Origin: Rhodococcus sp. KRD162
GTDB taxonomy: Bacteria > Actinomycetota > Actinomycetes > Mycobacteriales > Mycobacteriaceae
Reading direction: 5' to 3'
DNA length: 64,000 nucleotides
Assembly (NCBI RefSeq): GCF_017168335.1
Contig: NZ_JABFAU010000001.1
Location: 62,001 to 126,000 of the forward strand
The translations under genes and the position numbers were made by a program. The notes beneath the pieces were generated by a model. The model ran no database searches and was not told the origin of the DNA. It saw only the letters and a program-made list of their open reading frames with translations. Shown here one piece after another: positions 24,605 to 33,908 of this stretch; positions within the stretch are counted from its first letter, which is position 1; every line of letters begins with the position of its first letter.

Positions 24605-25749
24605 GTATCTGGACGACGCCCGAGCGTCTGCAGCTCCGAAAGACCGTCCGCAGTTTCGTGGAGCAGGACATCGCGCCGTACCTGAATCAGTGGGAGAACG
24701 ACGGCGAGATTCCGCGTGAGCTGCACAAGAAGGCCGCAGCGCTCGGTTTGATCGGAGCCGGGTTTCCCGAGGAGGTCGGCGGCGACGGCGGGGATCTCGC
24801 CGACGCCGTGGTGATCTGCGAGGAGATGCATCAGGCCGGTGCCTCGGGTGGTCTGTTCGCCTCACTGTTCACCAGCGGAATCGCCTTGCCGCACTTGATC
24901 GCTGCGGGCGATGCCGATCAGATCGAGAAGTGGGTACGGCCCACATTGGCGGGGGAGAAGATCGGTTCGCTCGCGATCACCGAGCCCGGTGGTGGCTCGG
25001 ATGTCGGCCATCTCAGAACGAAGGCTGTCAGGGACGGCGAGCACTACCTCGTGAACGGGTCCAAGACGTACATCACCTCCGGCTGCCGAGCCGATTTCGT
25101 CGTCACCGCGGTCCGCACCGGCGGCGACGGTGCGGCCGGGGTATCACTTCTCGTCATCGAGAAGGGGACGCCCGGTTTCGAGGTCACCGGCAAGCTCGAC
25201 AAGATGGGCTGGCGTGCCTCCGATACGGCCGAACTGTCGTTCGTCGACGCCCGGGTTCCGGTGCGCAATCTGGTCGGGGCCGAGAACAGTGGCTTCGCGC
25301 AGATCGCGCAGGCGTTTCTCACCGAGCGCATCGCGCTGGCCGCCCAGGCCTACGCCAGCGCGCAACGGTGCCTCGATTTGACGCTGCAGTGGGTCCGCGA
25401 TCGTGAGACATTCGGAAAGCCGCTCATCGCACGGCAATCCGTGCAGAACACCGTCACCGAAATGGCGCGCAAGATCGACATCGCGCGGGTATATACCCGC
25501 GCGCTGGTCGAGCGGTCGATGCAGGAGAACCAGGACTTCATCGCCGAGGTCTGCTTCGCCAAGAACACCGCCGTCGAGTCCGGGGAGTGGGTGGCCAATC
25601 AAGCGGTGCAACTGTTCGGCGGACTCGGTTACATGCGTGAGAGCGAGGTCGAGCGGCAGTACCGGGACATGCGCATCCTCGGCATCGGCGGGGGCACCAC
25701 CGAGATTCTCACCGGACTGGCAGCAAAACGATTGGGGTATCAGGCATGA
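24601..25749 (+). CDS. fadE13: Acyl-CoA dehydrogenase (FadE13-like)
   Basis: A 382-residue flavoenzyme that oxidises acyl-CoA to 2-enoyl-CoA. Signatures: LAITEPGGGSDVGHLRTKA (FAD/substrate region), YLVNGSKTYITSGCRADF, RQSVQNTVTEMA, and the C-terminal FGGLGYMRESEVERQYRDM followed by IGGGTTEIL. The Glu of the family active site is expected in the last segment. ATG overlaps the upstream stop. In M. tuberculosis the gene order AtuA-like, fadE13, accD2, accA2, fadE12, echA7 is the same (from memory), which is the basis of the symbol. An electron-transfer flavoprotein is needed as acceptor and is not encoded here. Confidence 0.85.
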   Translation: MSIWTTPERLQLRKTVRSFVEQDIAPYLNQWENDGEIPRELHKKAAALGLIGAGFPEEVGGDGGDLADAVVICEEMHQAGASGGLFASLFTSGIALPHLIAAGDADQIEKWVRPTLAGEKIGSLAITEPGGGSDVGHLRTKAVRDGEHYLVNGSKTYITSGCRADFVVTAVRTGGDGAAGVSLLVIEKGTPGFEVTGKLDKMGWRASDTAELSFVDARVPVRNLVGAENSGFAQIAQAFLTERIALAAQAYASAQRCLDLTLQWVRDRETFGKPLIARQSVQNTVTEMARKIDIARVYTRALVERSMQENQDFIAEVCFAKNTAVESGEWVANQAVQLFGGLGYMRESEVERQYRDMRILGIGGGTTEILTGLAAKRLGYQA

Positions 25750-27344
25750 GCGTGCTCGAGTCCACCCTCGACACCACTTCGGAGCAATTCGCTGTGAGTG
25801 TCGAGGCCATGAACACCAAGCTCGACGAGATCGACGCAGAGCACTCGAAAGCTCTGCTCGGCGGCGGCGAGAAGTACATCGAGCGGCACCGCAAGCGCGG
25901 CAAACTGCTCGCCCGCGAACGTATCGAGTTGCTGATCGACGAGGACTCCGCGTTTCTCGAACTGTGCCCACTTGCGGCCTGGGGCAGCGATTTCCCGGTC
26001 GGGGCCAGCACTGTCATGGGGATCGGCGTGGTGTGCGGGGTCGAGTGTCTGATCGTCGCCAACGATCCGACGGTCCGCGGCGGAGCCAGTAATCCGTGGA
26101 CCCTCAAGAAGGGATTCCGCGGCAACGACATCGCAACCCAGAACCGACTTCCGGTCATCTCCCTGGTCGAGTCCGGCGGTGCCGATCTGCCGACACAGAA
26201 GGAGGTGTTCATCCCCGGTGGGCGCATGTTCCGCGACCTGACGCAGCTCTCCGCGGCGGGCATACCCACGATTGCCCTGGTGTTCGGCAACTCCACTGCC
26301 GGTGGCGCCTACATCCCCGGCATGTCCGATCACGTCGTCATGGTCAAAGAGCGGTCCAAGGTTTTCCTCGCGGGCCCGCCTCTGGTCAAGATGGCCACCG
26401 GTGAGGACTCCGACGACGAGTCACTCGGCGGGGCCGAGATGCACGCTCGAAAGTCCGGTCTCGCAGACTACTTCGCCGTCGACGAGCAGGATGCCATCCG
26501 GATCGGCCGCAACATAGTGTCCCGATTGAACTGGAAGAAGAAGGGGCCCGAGCCGCGCGCCGAGGTCGTCGAACCGCTCGCGGACCCCGAGGATTTGCTC
26601 GGCATCGTCCCCACCGACCTGAAGATCCCGTTCGACCCACGTGAAGTCATCGCCCGCATCGTCGACGGTTCGGATTTCGACGAGTTCAAACCCATGTACG
26701 GAGGGTCCCTCGTCACGGGTTGGGCCCAGTTGCACGGCTACCCGATCGGCATCCTCGCCAATGCTCGCGGCGTGCTGTTCAGCGAGGAATCGCAGAAGGC
26801 AACCCAGTTCATCCAGCTGGCGAACCGGTCTGACACGCCACTTCTGTTTCTGCACAACACCACCGGATACATGGTCGGCAGAGAGTACGAGGAAGGCGGC
26901 ATGATCAAGCACGGCTCGATGATGATCAACGCCGTCTCCAATTCGACAGTGCCGCACATCTCGATCCTGCTCGGTGCCTCCTACGGTGCCGGCCATTACG
27001 GCATGTGCGGCCGCGCCTTCGATCCACGCTTTCTCTTCGCCTGGCCGTCGAGCAAATCCGCCGTGATGGGCGGCGCGCAACTCGCCGGTGTCATTTCCAT
27101 CGTCGGACGGGCCGCCGCGGAGGCTCGCGGCCAAGCCTTCGACGCCGAGGCCGACGCAGGGCTGCGCGCCATGATCGAAGCCCAGATCGAAGCCGAGTCG
27201 CTGCCGATGTTTCTCTCCGGGCGCCTGTACGACGACGGCGTCATCGATCCCCGTGACACCCGTACGGTAGTGGGAATGTGCCTGTCGGCCATTGCATCTG
27301 CCCCGATCGAAGGCACCGCCAACTTCGGTGTCTTCCGGATGTGA
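25746..27344 (+). CDS. accD2: Acyl-CoA carboxylase carboxyltransferase (beta) subunit
   Basis: A 532-residue carboxyltransferase of the methylcrotonyl/geranyl-CoA carboxylase type. It starts with the family pattern GGGEKYIERHRKRGKLLARERIELLIDED in shorter blocks, has the two crotonase-like halves with oxyanion Gly pairs GNSTAGGAYIPGM (first half) and LLGASYGAGHYGMCGRAFDPRF (second half), and FLHNTTGYMVGREYEEGG, a stretch typical of enzymes acting on branched enoyl-CoA. It transfers CO2 from carboxybiotin of the following alpha subunit to the gamma or alpha carbon of an acyl-CoA. ATGA overlap with the upstream gene. Confidence 0.92.
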   Translation: MSVLESTLDTTSEQFAVSVEAMNTKLDEIDAEHSKALLGGGEKYIERHRKRGKLLARERIELLIDEDSAFLELCPLAAWGSDFPVGASTVMGIGVVCGVECLIVANDPTVRGGASNPWTLKKGFRGNDIATQNRLPVISLVESGGADLPTQKEVFIPGGRMFRDLTQLSAAGIPTIALVFGNSTAGGAYIPGMSDHVVMVKERSKVFLAGPPLVKMATGEDSDDESLGGAEMHARKSGLADYFAVDEQDAIRIGRNIVSRLNWKKKGPEPRAEVVEPLADPEDLLGIVPTDLKIPFDPREVIARIVDGSDFDEFKPMYGGSLVTGWAQLHGYPIGILANARGVLFSEESQKATQFIQLANRSDTPLLFLHNTTGYMVGREYEEGGMIKHGSMMINAVSNSTVPHISILLGASYGAGHYGMCGRAFDPRFLFAWPSSKSAVMGGAQLAGVISIVGRAAAEARGQAFDAEADAGLRAMIEAQIEAESLPMFLSGRLYDDGVIDPRDTRTVVGMCLSAIASAPIEGTANFGVFRM

Positions 27345-27349
27345 GAGAC

Positions 27350-29311
27350 ATGCTGAACAGCATCCTGGTAGCCAACCGTGGTGAAATCGCTCGACGTGTC
27401 TTCACCACGTGCCGAGCCGAAGGAATCGACACCGTCGCGGTGTTCTCGGACGCCGACGCGAACTCCCCGCACGTACGGGAGGCCGACGCCGCCGTACGCC
27501 TACCCGGCAACAGCTCGTCCGAGACCTATCTGCGCGGTGACCTCGTCATCGCCGCCGCGGTACAGGCCGGAGCCGACGCAGTGCATCCGGGATACGGATT
27601 CCTCTCCGAGAACGCCGATTTCGCGCAGCAGGTGCAGAACGCGGGCCTGACCTGGATCGGACCGCCCGTCAAGGCCATCGAACTGATGGGGTCCAAGGTC
27701 GAGTCGAAGAAGATGATGGCCGACGCAGGTGTGCCGGTGTTGACCCGGCTCGATCCCGCGTCGGTCACCGCGAACGAACTCCCGGTGTTGATCAAAGCCT
27801 CCGCTGGAGGTGGCGGGCGCGGCATGCGCATCGTGCGCAGCCTCGAGAACCTGCAGTCCGAACTCGAAGCGGCCGAGCGGGAGGCACTCTCGGCATTCGG
27901 TGACGGCACGGTATTCGTAGAGCGGTACATCGAGACCGGCAGGCACATCGAAGTCCAGGTGATGGCCGACCGATTCGGCACCGTGTGGACGGTGGGTGAG
28001 CGTGAATGCTCGATCCAACGCCGACACCAGAAGGTGGTCGAAGAGGCGCCGTCGCCGCTCGTCGAACGCATCGACGGTATGCGTGGGAAACTCTTCGAGG
28101 CGGCGAGACTGGCTACCGAGGCCATCGGCTACGAGGGTGCGGGGACCGTGGAATTCCTCGCCGACGACAGGGGCAACTTCTTCTTCCTCGAGATGAACAC
28201 CCGTCTGCAGGTGGAGCATCCGGTCACCGAATGTACGACAGGTCTGGATCTGGTTGCGCTGCAGATTCGGGTGGCAGCGGGGCAGCGATTGCCCGCCGAG
28301 CAACCCACGACGCGCGGGCACTCCATCGAGGTTCGGCTCTATGCCGAGGATCCGGCTCTGGATTGGCAACCGCAGAGCGGTGCCGTGCACCGATTCGAGA
28401 TCCCCGGAGCGCACTTCGAGGTGCTCACTCGTGCCGGAATCAGAGTGGACTCCGGAGTCGAGACGGGCAGTGTGGTGAGCACTCACTACGACCCGATGCT
28501 CGCCAAGGTCATCTCCTTCGCCCCGACGCGAGACCAGGCCGCGAACCTGCTGGCGAAAGCGCTGCAGCGGGCCACTATCCACGGCCTGAAGACCAACCGT
28601 GATCTGCTGGTCAACATTCTGCGGCATCCTGCATTTCTGGCGGGGGACACCGACACCGCGTTCTTCGACACCCACGGCCTCGATGTTCTGTCCCGACCGA
28701 TTGCGCAGGGTCGCTCCGAACAATTGTCCGCGCTCGCGGCGGCCCTCGCCGATGCATCGAGCAACAGGCAGCGGGCCCGTGTGAATGCGGGACTGCCCGC
28801 GGGGTGGCGAAACCTTCGATCGCAACCACAGCGGAAGACCTACGACGACATCATCGTCGAGTACTCGATCGGTCGGGGTGGTCTCACCTGCTCGGTGGAC
28901 GGCGTGTCGTTGGACGATGTCGAACTCGTCGAGCACACTCCGATGTCGGTGACGCTCGACGACAGGGGAATTCGTCGCACCTTCGAGGTGCACAGCTACG
29001 GATCGGCTGTGTTCGTCGACTCCGCTCTCGGGCCGGTGCGGTTGGTTCGGGCACCTCGTTTCACCGACCCGGCAGACGAGGTGGCGGCCGGGTCGCTGTT
29101 GGCTCCGATGCCGGGCAGTGTCATCAGAGTTGCTGCAGCGCAGGGCGATACCGTCACGATGGGCCAGCCAATCCTGTGGCTGGAGGCCATGAAGATGGAA
29201 CACACGATCACTGCACCCGCAGACGGTGTGCTCACCGAGCTCAACGTCCAGCAGGGTCAGCAAGTCGAAGTAGGGCAAGTTCTGGCAGTAGTAGGAGAGG
29301 AACAAGCATGA
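27350..29311 (+). CDS. accA2: Acyl-CoA carboxylase biotin carboxylase/carrier (alpha) subunit
   Basis: A 653-residue alpha subunit. Biotin carboxylase at 1-445: ILVANRGEIARRVF, PGYGFLSENADF, the ATP-grasp Gly loop KASAGGGGRGMRIV, HIEVQVM, FLEMNTRLQVEHPVTE with catalytic residues. A linker BT-like domain follows, and a C-terminal biotinyl domain has the biotinylation site EAMKMEHT near residue 610. GTG 27341, overlapping the accD stop as GTGA, is an alternative start three codons earlier. The enzyme depends on biotin, so this operon is a consumer of the vitamin imported by the bioYMN operon 20 kb upstream. Confidence 0.94.
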   Translation: MLNSILVANRGEIARRVFTTCRAEGIDTVAVFSDADANSPHVREADAAVRLPGNSSSETYLRGDLVIAAAVQAGADAVHPGYGFLSENADFAQQVQNAGLTWIGPPVKAIELMGSKVESKKMMADAGVPVLTRLDPASVTANELPVLIKASAGGGGRGMRIVRSLENLQSELEAAEREALSAFGDGTVFVERYIETGRHIEVQVMADRFGTVWTVGERECSIQRRHQKVVEEAPSPLVERIDGMRGKLFEAARLATEAIGYEGAGTVEFLADDRGNFFFLEMNTRLQVEHPVTECTTGLDLVALQIRVAAGQRLPAEQPTTRGHSIEVRLYAEDPALDWQPQSGAVHRFEIPGAHFEVLTRAGIRVDSGVETGSVVSTHYDPMLAKVISFAPTRDQAANLLAKALQRATIHGLKTNRDLLVNILRHPAFLAGDTDTAFFDTHGLDVLSRPIAQGRSEQLSALAAALADASSNRQRARVNAGLPAGWRNLRSQPQRKTYDDIIVEYSIGRGGLTCSVDGVSLDDVELVEHTPMSVTLDDRGIRRTFEVHSYGSAVFVDSALGPVRLVRAPRFTDPADEVAAGSLLAPMPGSVIRVAAAQGDTVTMGQPILWLEAMKMEHTITAPADGVLTELNVQQGQQVEVGQVLAVVGEEQA

Positions 29312-30468
29312 GTTTCATCGAAACCGAAGAGCAGAAGGGGCTGCGTCACGCGGTCTCGTCACTGGGCAAGCGGTACAACTACATCGACTACGTGTTGCCC
29401 AGAGCGCGCAAGGGCGAGCCGCTGACCGAACTGTGGAACGAGGCAGGCAAGCTCGGCTTCCTCGGCGTCAACCTGCCCGAGGAATACGGCGGAGGCGGCG
29501 CGGGCATCTACGAACTCGCGCTCGTCCAGGAGGAGTTGTCCGCGCACGGTGCCGGTCTGTTGCTCGTCGTCGTCAGCCCGGCGATCTGCGGCACCATCAT
29601 CGGCAGATACGGCACAGCCGATCAGAAGCAGAAGTGGCTCACCGGCCTCGCCGACGGCTCCAAGATCATGGCCTTCGGTATCACCGAGCCCGACGCCGGT
29701 TCCAACTCACATCAGATCACCACCACGGCCCGTCGCGATGGCGACGATTGGGTGTTGAAGGGCAACAAGATCTATATCTCCGGTGTCGATCAGGCCGATG
29801 CGGTGTTGATCGTTGCACGCACCGAGGATTCCAAGACCGGCAAGCTCAAGCCCGCCCTGTTCATCGTTCCTACCGACGCGCCCGGTCTGCAGAAGACACA
29901 GATGGACATGGACATCGTCGAGCCCGATCACCAGTTCGTGTTGTTCCTCGACGACGTCCGCCTGCCCGCCGAGTCACTCGTCGGCGAGGCCGACGCCGCC
30001 CTGATGCAGCTGTTCGCGGGCCTGAACCCCGAACGCATTCTCGGTGCCGCGATGGCGATCGGCATCGGCCGGTACGCCATCGACGCCGCGGTGAAGTACG
30101 CCAATGAGCGCACGGTCTGGAAGGCACCGATCGGGGCGCATCAGGGACTGTCTCATCCGTTGGCGCAGTGCAAGATCGAGCTGGAGCTCGCGAAGCTGAT
30201 GATGCAGAAAGCAGCTGTGCTCTACGACTCCGGCGACGATTTCGGTGCCGCCGAGGCCGCGAACATGGCCAAGTACGCTGCCGCCGAGGCCAGCATCAAG
30301 GCGCTCGATCAGGCGATCCAGACCCACGGAGGTGCCGGTCTGACCAGCGAGTACGGCTTGGCGGCGCTGCTCGGGAACGCCCGTATAGCGCGTGTGGCAC
30401 CGGTGAGTCGAGAGATGATTCTGAACTTCGTGAGCCAGCATTCGCTCGGACTGCCGAGAAGCTACTGA
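29308..30468 (+). CDS. fadE12: Acyl-CoA dehydrogenase (FadE12-like)
   Basis: A 386-residue acyl-CoA dehydrogenase, distinct from the one at the operon start. Segments: LPEEYGGGGAGIYELALVQEEL, MAFGITEPDAGSNSHQ, WVLKGNKIYISGVDQADAVL, FAGLNPERILGAAMAIGIGRYAID, and the C-terminal QTHGGAGLTSEYGLA. Two dehydrogenases in one operon suggest two oxidation steps on the substrate, for example before carboxylation and after chain cleavage. ATG overlaps the carboxylase stop, and its stop shares a base with the next ATG (TGATG). Confidence 0.86.
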   Translation: MSFIETEEQKGLRHAVSSLGKRYNYIDYVLPRARKGEPLTELWNEAGKLGFLGVNLPEEYGGGGAGIYELALVQEELSAHGAGLLLVVVSPAICGTIIGRYGTADQKQKWLTGLADGSKIMAFGITEPDAGSNSHQITTTARRDGDDWVLKGNKIYISGVDQADAVLIVARTEDSKTGKLKPALFIVPTDAPGLQKTQMDMDIVEPDHQFVLFLDDVRLPAESLVGEADAALMQLFAGLNPERILGAAMAIGIGRYAIDAAVKYANERTVWKAPIGAHQGLSHPLAQCKIELELAKLMMQKAAVLYDSGDDFGAAEAANMAKYAAAEASIKALDQAIQTHGGAGLTSEYGLAALLGNARIARVAPVSREMILNFVSQHSLGLPRSY

Positions 30469-31217
30469 TGGCGGTCACGTACGAGTTGGCAAGCGGGACA
30501 GCGTACGTGACGCTGGATTCGCCGGAGAATCGAAATGCGCTGTCCTCGGTGTTGGTCGAGGAGCTCACCGCCGGATTCACCGCGGCGGCGCAGGATCGAG
30601 CCGTCCGAACGATCGTGCTGGGTCACACAGGTACGACGTTCTGCGCCGGAGCCGATCTGCGCGAGGTCGGCTCGTCACCGGAACTTCGTACTCGGCAGAT
30701 GCTCGACGTGATGCGGTTGATCATCGACACCCCGAAGCCCGTGATCGCACGCATCGATGGGCATGTGCGAGCCGGCGGCATGGGATTGGTCGCGGCCTGC
30801 GACATCGCAGTCGCCGGGCCCGAGAGCTCGTTCGCACTCACCGAGGTTCGCCTCGGTCTCGCCGCGTCGGTGATTTCCGTGGCCGTCCTACCGCGATTGT
30901 CATCGCGGGCCGCGAGTCGCTACTTTCTCACCGGCGAGACCTTCGACGGAGCCGTCGCGGAGGCCATCGGGCTGATCACCGCGGCCGAGGACTCGCCCGC
31001 GGCTGCCGTTGCCGACTACACGACCATGTTCGGCAAGTGCTCGCCGCAGGGTTTGGCCGAGTCGAAGGGGCTCACCACAGCGGCGATCCGGCGCGAGATC
31101 GACGAGCGCGGGACGGCCGTCGCCGAGCAATCTGCCAGGTTGTTTGCATCGGACGAGGCCAGAGAGGGGATGATGTCCTTTCTGGAGAAGAGGTCCCCGT
31201 CCTGGGCGGCTCAGTAA
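30468..31217 (+). CDS. echA7: Enoyl-CoA hydratase/isomerase family protein
   Basis: A 249-residue crotonase-fold enzyme. Oxyanion-hole parts are FCAGADLREVGSS near residue 60 and GHVRAGGMGLVAACDIAVAG near residue 97-115; SSFALTEVRLGLA supplies one candidate catalytic Glu. It would hydrate the product of one of the dehydrogenases or of the carboxylated enoyl-CoA (compare methylglutaconyl-CoA or isohexenylglutaconyl-CoA hydratase). Last enzyme gene of the operon, with the TetR regulator 10 bp downstream. Confidence 0.87.
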   Translation: MAVTYELASGTAYVTLDSPENRNALSSVLVEELTAGFTAAAQDRAVRTIVLGHTGTTFCAGADLREVGSSPELRTRQMLDVMRLIIDTPKPVIARIDGHVRAGGMGLVAACDIAVAGPESSFALTEVRLGLAASVISVAVLPRLSSRAASRYFLTGETFDGAVAEAIGLITAAEDSPAAAVADYTTMFGKCSPQGLAESKGLTTAAIRREIDERGTAVAEQSARLFASDEAREGMMSFLEKRSPSWAAQ

Positions 31218-31227
31218 GTAGAGGGAG

Positions 31228-31854
31228 ATGGTGGTGGCGCGCGAACCCAAGCAGGACCGAAGCAGGGTGACGCGTCAGCGACTGCTGGAGGCGACGATCG
31301 ACTCGCTCGCCGAGCAGGGCTGGGGCGCAACGACGGTCGGTGTGGTCGCCGAGCGCGCAGGCGTCTCCCGCGGTGCCACCCAACACCATTTCCCGACGCG
31401 TGAAGACCTGATCACCGGCGCACTCGAGTACATGTTCGACCTGCGAATGGACCACGCACGCCGCGAGGCACAGGACATTCCGCCGGGGCCGGGGCGGACG
31501 AAGCTCGTGGTGGAGCGGCTCGTCGAGTACTACACCGGTCCGATGTTCAAAGCGGCACTGCAGGTGTGGACGGCTGCATCGGCCGATCCGGAGCTACGCG
31601 ATCGGATCGTGCCGCTCGAGGAACGGTTCGGCCGCCGGGCCCACAAGATGGCCGTCGAGAATCTCGGGGTGGACGACAACGATCCGGTCACCCACCGTCT
31701 CGTCCAGGCAACCCTGGACCTGGCCCGCGGTCTGGGACTGGCCGATGTGCTCACCGACGATGCGCGGCGACGCGTCGAGATCGTCCGCACCTGGGCAGAT
31801 GTACTCGATTCCTCGCTCAACGCCAGGGACACAGCTGGATCGATAGCGCTCTGA
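31228..31854 (+). CDS. TetR/AcrR-family regulator of the catabolic operon
   Basis: A regulator of up to 208 residues. HTH at about 17-60: RQRLLEATIDSLAEQGWGATTVGVVAERAGVSRGATQHHF, seen here as TVGVVAERAGVSRGATQHHFP. GAGGGAG ends right before ATG 31228, which is too close, so GTG 31234, six bases after it, is the better start (206 residues). It is at the end of the carboxylase operon on the same strand and therefore probably controls it in response to an acyl-CoA intermediate. No operator was identified in front of the operon. Confidence 0.85.
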   Translation: MVVAREPKQDRSRVTRQRLLEATIDSLAEQGWGATTVGVVAERAGVSRGATQHHFPTREDLITGALEYMFDLRMDHARREAQDIPPGPGRTKLVVERLVEYYTGPMFKAALQVWTAASADPELRDRIVPLEERFGRRAHKMAVENLGVDDNDPVTHRLVQATLDLARGLGLADVLTDDARRRVEIVRTWADVLDSSLNARDTAGSIAL

Positions 31855-31900
31855 TTCGCCCGGTCTGCAGCACCTGGCAACCTGTGCTTGAGTCTGGCTG

Positions 31901-33316
31901 GTGACTTCCGATACCGCTCGCGTGCACCGCGGCCACATCTTTCACGTCGCCGGCTCACCCACGATGGTCGACGCCGCGGCTGCGCTGGTGTCGATTCCCG
32001 ATGGCGTCCTCGTCGTCGGCGATGACGGCGTCATCGAGTTCTGCGGCGAATTCGATTCACTCCCAAGTCGATTCGCTGACCTGTCGGTGGCCGATCATCG
32101 TCCGGGCTTCCTCCTGCCGGGATTCGTCGACACACATATTCACTTCCCGCAGACCTACGCCGGAGACTCGTACGGCGGCGGCCAGCTGCTCGAATGGTTG
32201 AACACGTGCATCTTCCCGTCCGAGTCCCGCTTCGCCGATCCCGAGTTCGCAGCCGCAGCGGCCAGGGATTTCTGTGCCGCACGCATCCGGGCGGGCACCA
32301 CACAGGCGATGGTGTTCGGGTCGGCCTTCCCTCATGCGCAGGATTCGCTGTTCTCCGAGACGAGCAGGCACGGACTACGCATCGTCAGCGGTCGCGGAGT
32401 CCAGACCACCGGTCCGTCATCCGCCCAGGCCCTGATCACCAGCGAGGACGAGGCGATCCGGCTGGTATCGGAGGAGATCGAGAAGTGGCACGCTGCAGAC
32501 ACCGGCGACGTCGACACGGCCATGCTGCACGTGGCCGTCGTACCGAGGTTTTCGCTGTCGGTCACCACGCGGACGCTGAAGAATCTCGGTGACCTCTACG
32601 ATTCGGTGCGAACGCGAGGTGTCTACTTCCACACGCATCTGAACGAGAACAACCGGCCGGGCACCGGCGAGATCGATGCCACCAAGGCCGCGTATCGAGT
32701 GGACAACTATCTCGACACCTACGACGGCAAATTCCTGCCCGGTTCGCAGGTCGGCGGCAAGAGCTTCCTCGGCAAGCGCAGCATCCTCGCTCACGCCGTG
32801 CACTGTCAGGACGCCGAGTTGGCACGGATGGCCGAGACCGGTACATCCATCGCGCACTGTCCCACCTCCCAGCAATTTCTCGGCTCGGGCACGATGCCAT
32901 GGAAACGAACCGTCGCCGCGGGGGTGAACATCGCCATCGGATCCGATTTCGGCGGCGGCGACGAATGGCTACTGCCGCAGGTGCTCGCCGACGCATTCAA
33001 AGTGCACATCTCCGAGGCCGGAGACGCGGGGCTGTCCTTGCATCCGGCCGAGCTGTTGTTCACCGGAACTCTCGCCGGTGCCCGCGCGCTGGACATGGAG
33101 AGCCGAATCGGCAACTTCGACGCCGGCAAGGAAGCAGACTTCGTCGTGGTCGATCCGAACGCGTGGCCGAACTTGGCGGCGGCCATCGATCACGGCGTAC
33201 GCGCCGAGGATCCAGAGCTGGCTCGGGAGCAAACGCTGTTCGCACTCTTGATGGCCATGCGCGAGCCCGCCATCGTCGGCGTGTATGTCCGAGGACGCGC
33301 CGTGCACGGCAAATGA
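31901..33316 (+). CDS. guaD: Guanine deaminase
   Basis: A 471-residue amidohydrolase converting guanine to xanthine. Metal and catalytic motifs in order: PGFVDTHIHFPQ (HxH) near residue 76, the family-specific Glu/Arg region WLNTCIFPSE, YFHTHLNEN near 245, ILAHAVH near 288, and IGSDFGGGD with the catalytic Asp near 349. The PHAQ and SIAHCPTSQQFLGSG segments are typical of guanine deaminase and distinguish it from chlorohydrolases. Start GTG 31901. It stands between the catabolic operon and the lipoprotein pair; no purine transporter or xanthine dehydrogenase is nearby. Confidence 0.92.
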   Translation: MTSDTARVHRGHIFHVAGSPTMVDAAAALVSIPDGVLVVGDDGVIEFCGEFDSLPSRFADLSVADHRPGFLLPGFVDTHIHFPQTYAGDSYGGGQLLEWLNTCIFPSESRFADPEFAAAAARDFCAARIRAGTTQAMVFGSAFPHAQDSLFSETSRHGLRIVSGRGVQTTGPSSAQALITSEDEAIRLVSEEIEKWHAADTGDVDTAMLHVAVVPRFSLSVTTRTLKNLGDLYDSVRTRGVYFHTHLNENNRPGTGEIDATKAAYRVDNYLDTYDGKFLPGSQVGGKSFLGKRSILAHAVHCQDAELARMAETGTSIAHCPTSQQFLGSGTMPWKRTVAAGVNIAIGSDFGGGDEWLLPQVLADAFKVHISEAGDAGLSLHPAELLFTGTLAGARALDMESRIGNFDAGKEADFVVVDPNAWPNLAAAIDHGVRAEDPELAREQTLFALLMAMREPAIVGVYVRGRAVHGK

Positions 33317-33389
33317 CTCGGGGATCATCCGATTGATAGGTTCACAACGACACCCGAACTTCGGCACCGAACAGCAGGCGAAGGACGAC

Positions 33390-33908
33390 ATGAAGCGAGT
33401 GGCAGTGGTCATCACCGCAGTCGCCGCTCTGGTCGCCGGGTGCGGCGGCGAGGGCGACACCGCGTCCTCGTCCGCAGCCACGGACACGACCACCACCGCG
33501 GCGTACGAGCCCGGCCCCTTCTTCGGTGAATGCGGATCGATCTCCGATGCCGAGGTGCAATCCGCGTTCGGAGTGGGTCCGTTCGGGCAGATCACCCGTA
33601 ACTCCGTCGGCTGCCAGTGGGAAACCGTGGGCTTCAGCGGTCCCCGCATCAGCTTCTCCTGGTACCGCGGCAGCCCGATCGGACGCGAACGTGCCGGTTC
33701 CGAGCTGATCGGTCGGCCCGCGAAGGACATCGCGATCGACGGCAACCCCGGGTTCGAGGCCGAGCAAGGACCCTTGTGCGAGATCGGTGTGCAGTTCGGC
33801 GACGACTTCATTCACTGGTCGATCACCTATTCCGACTCACCGGTGGTGCGGCCGCCCTGCGAGGTCGCGAACGAACTGGCGAAGCTGACCGTGGAGCGCA
33901 AGCAATGA
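33390..33908 (+). CDS. DUF3558 lipoprotein (first of pair)
   Basis: A 172-residue exported lipoprotein: MKRVAVVITAVAALVAGC gives signal peptide and lipobox (LVAGC, Cys18), followed by a Ser/Thr-rich spacer and a DUF3558 domain with paired Cys (FFGECGSISDAEV, SVGCQWE, LCEIGV, PPCEVAN) likely forming disulfides. ATG 33390 is chosen for the signal peptide; the frame is open further upstream into guaD. Function unknown; DUF3558 lipoproteins are a mycolata and streptomycete family. Its stop overlaps the start of a paralogue. Confidence 0.85.
   Translation: MKRVAVVITAVAALVAGCGGEGDTASSSAATDTTTTAAYEPGPFFGECGSISDAEVQSAFGVGPFGQITRNSVGCQWETVGFSGPRISFSWYRGSPIGRERAGSELIGRPAKDIAIDGNPGFEAEQGPLCEIGVQFGDDFIHWSITYSDSPVVRPPCEVANELAKLTVERKQ

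Noticed and set aside
27500-29305. 601-codon minus-strand open frame opposite the carboxylase alpha subunit
   Set aside because: Full overlap with a well-supported gene, and composition is that of a shadow frame.
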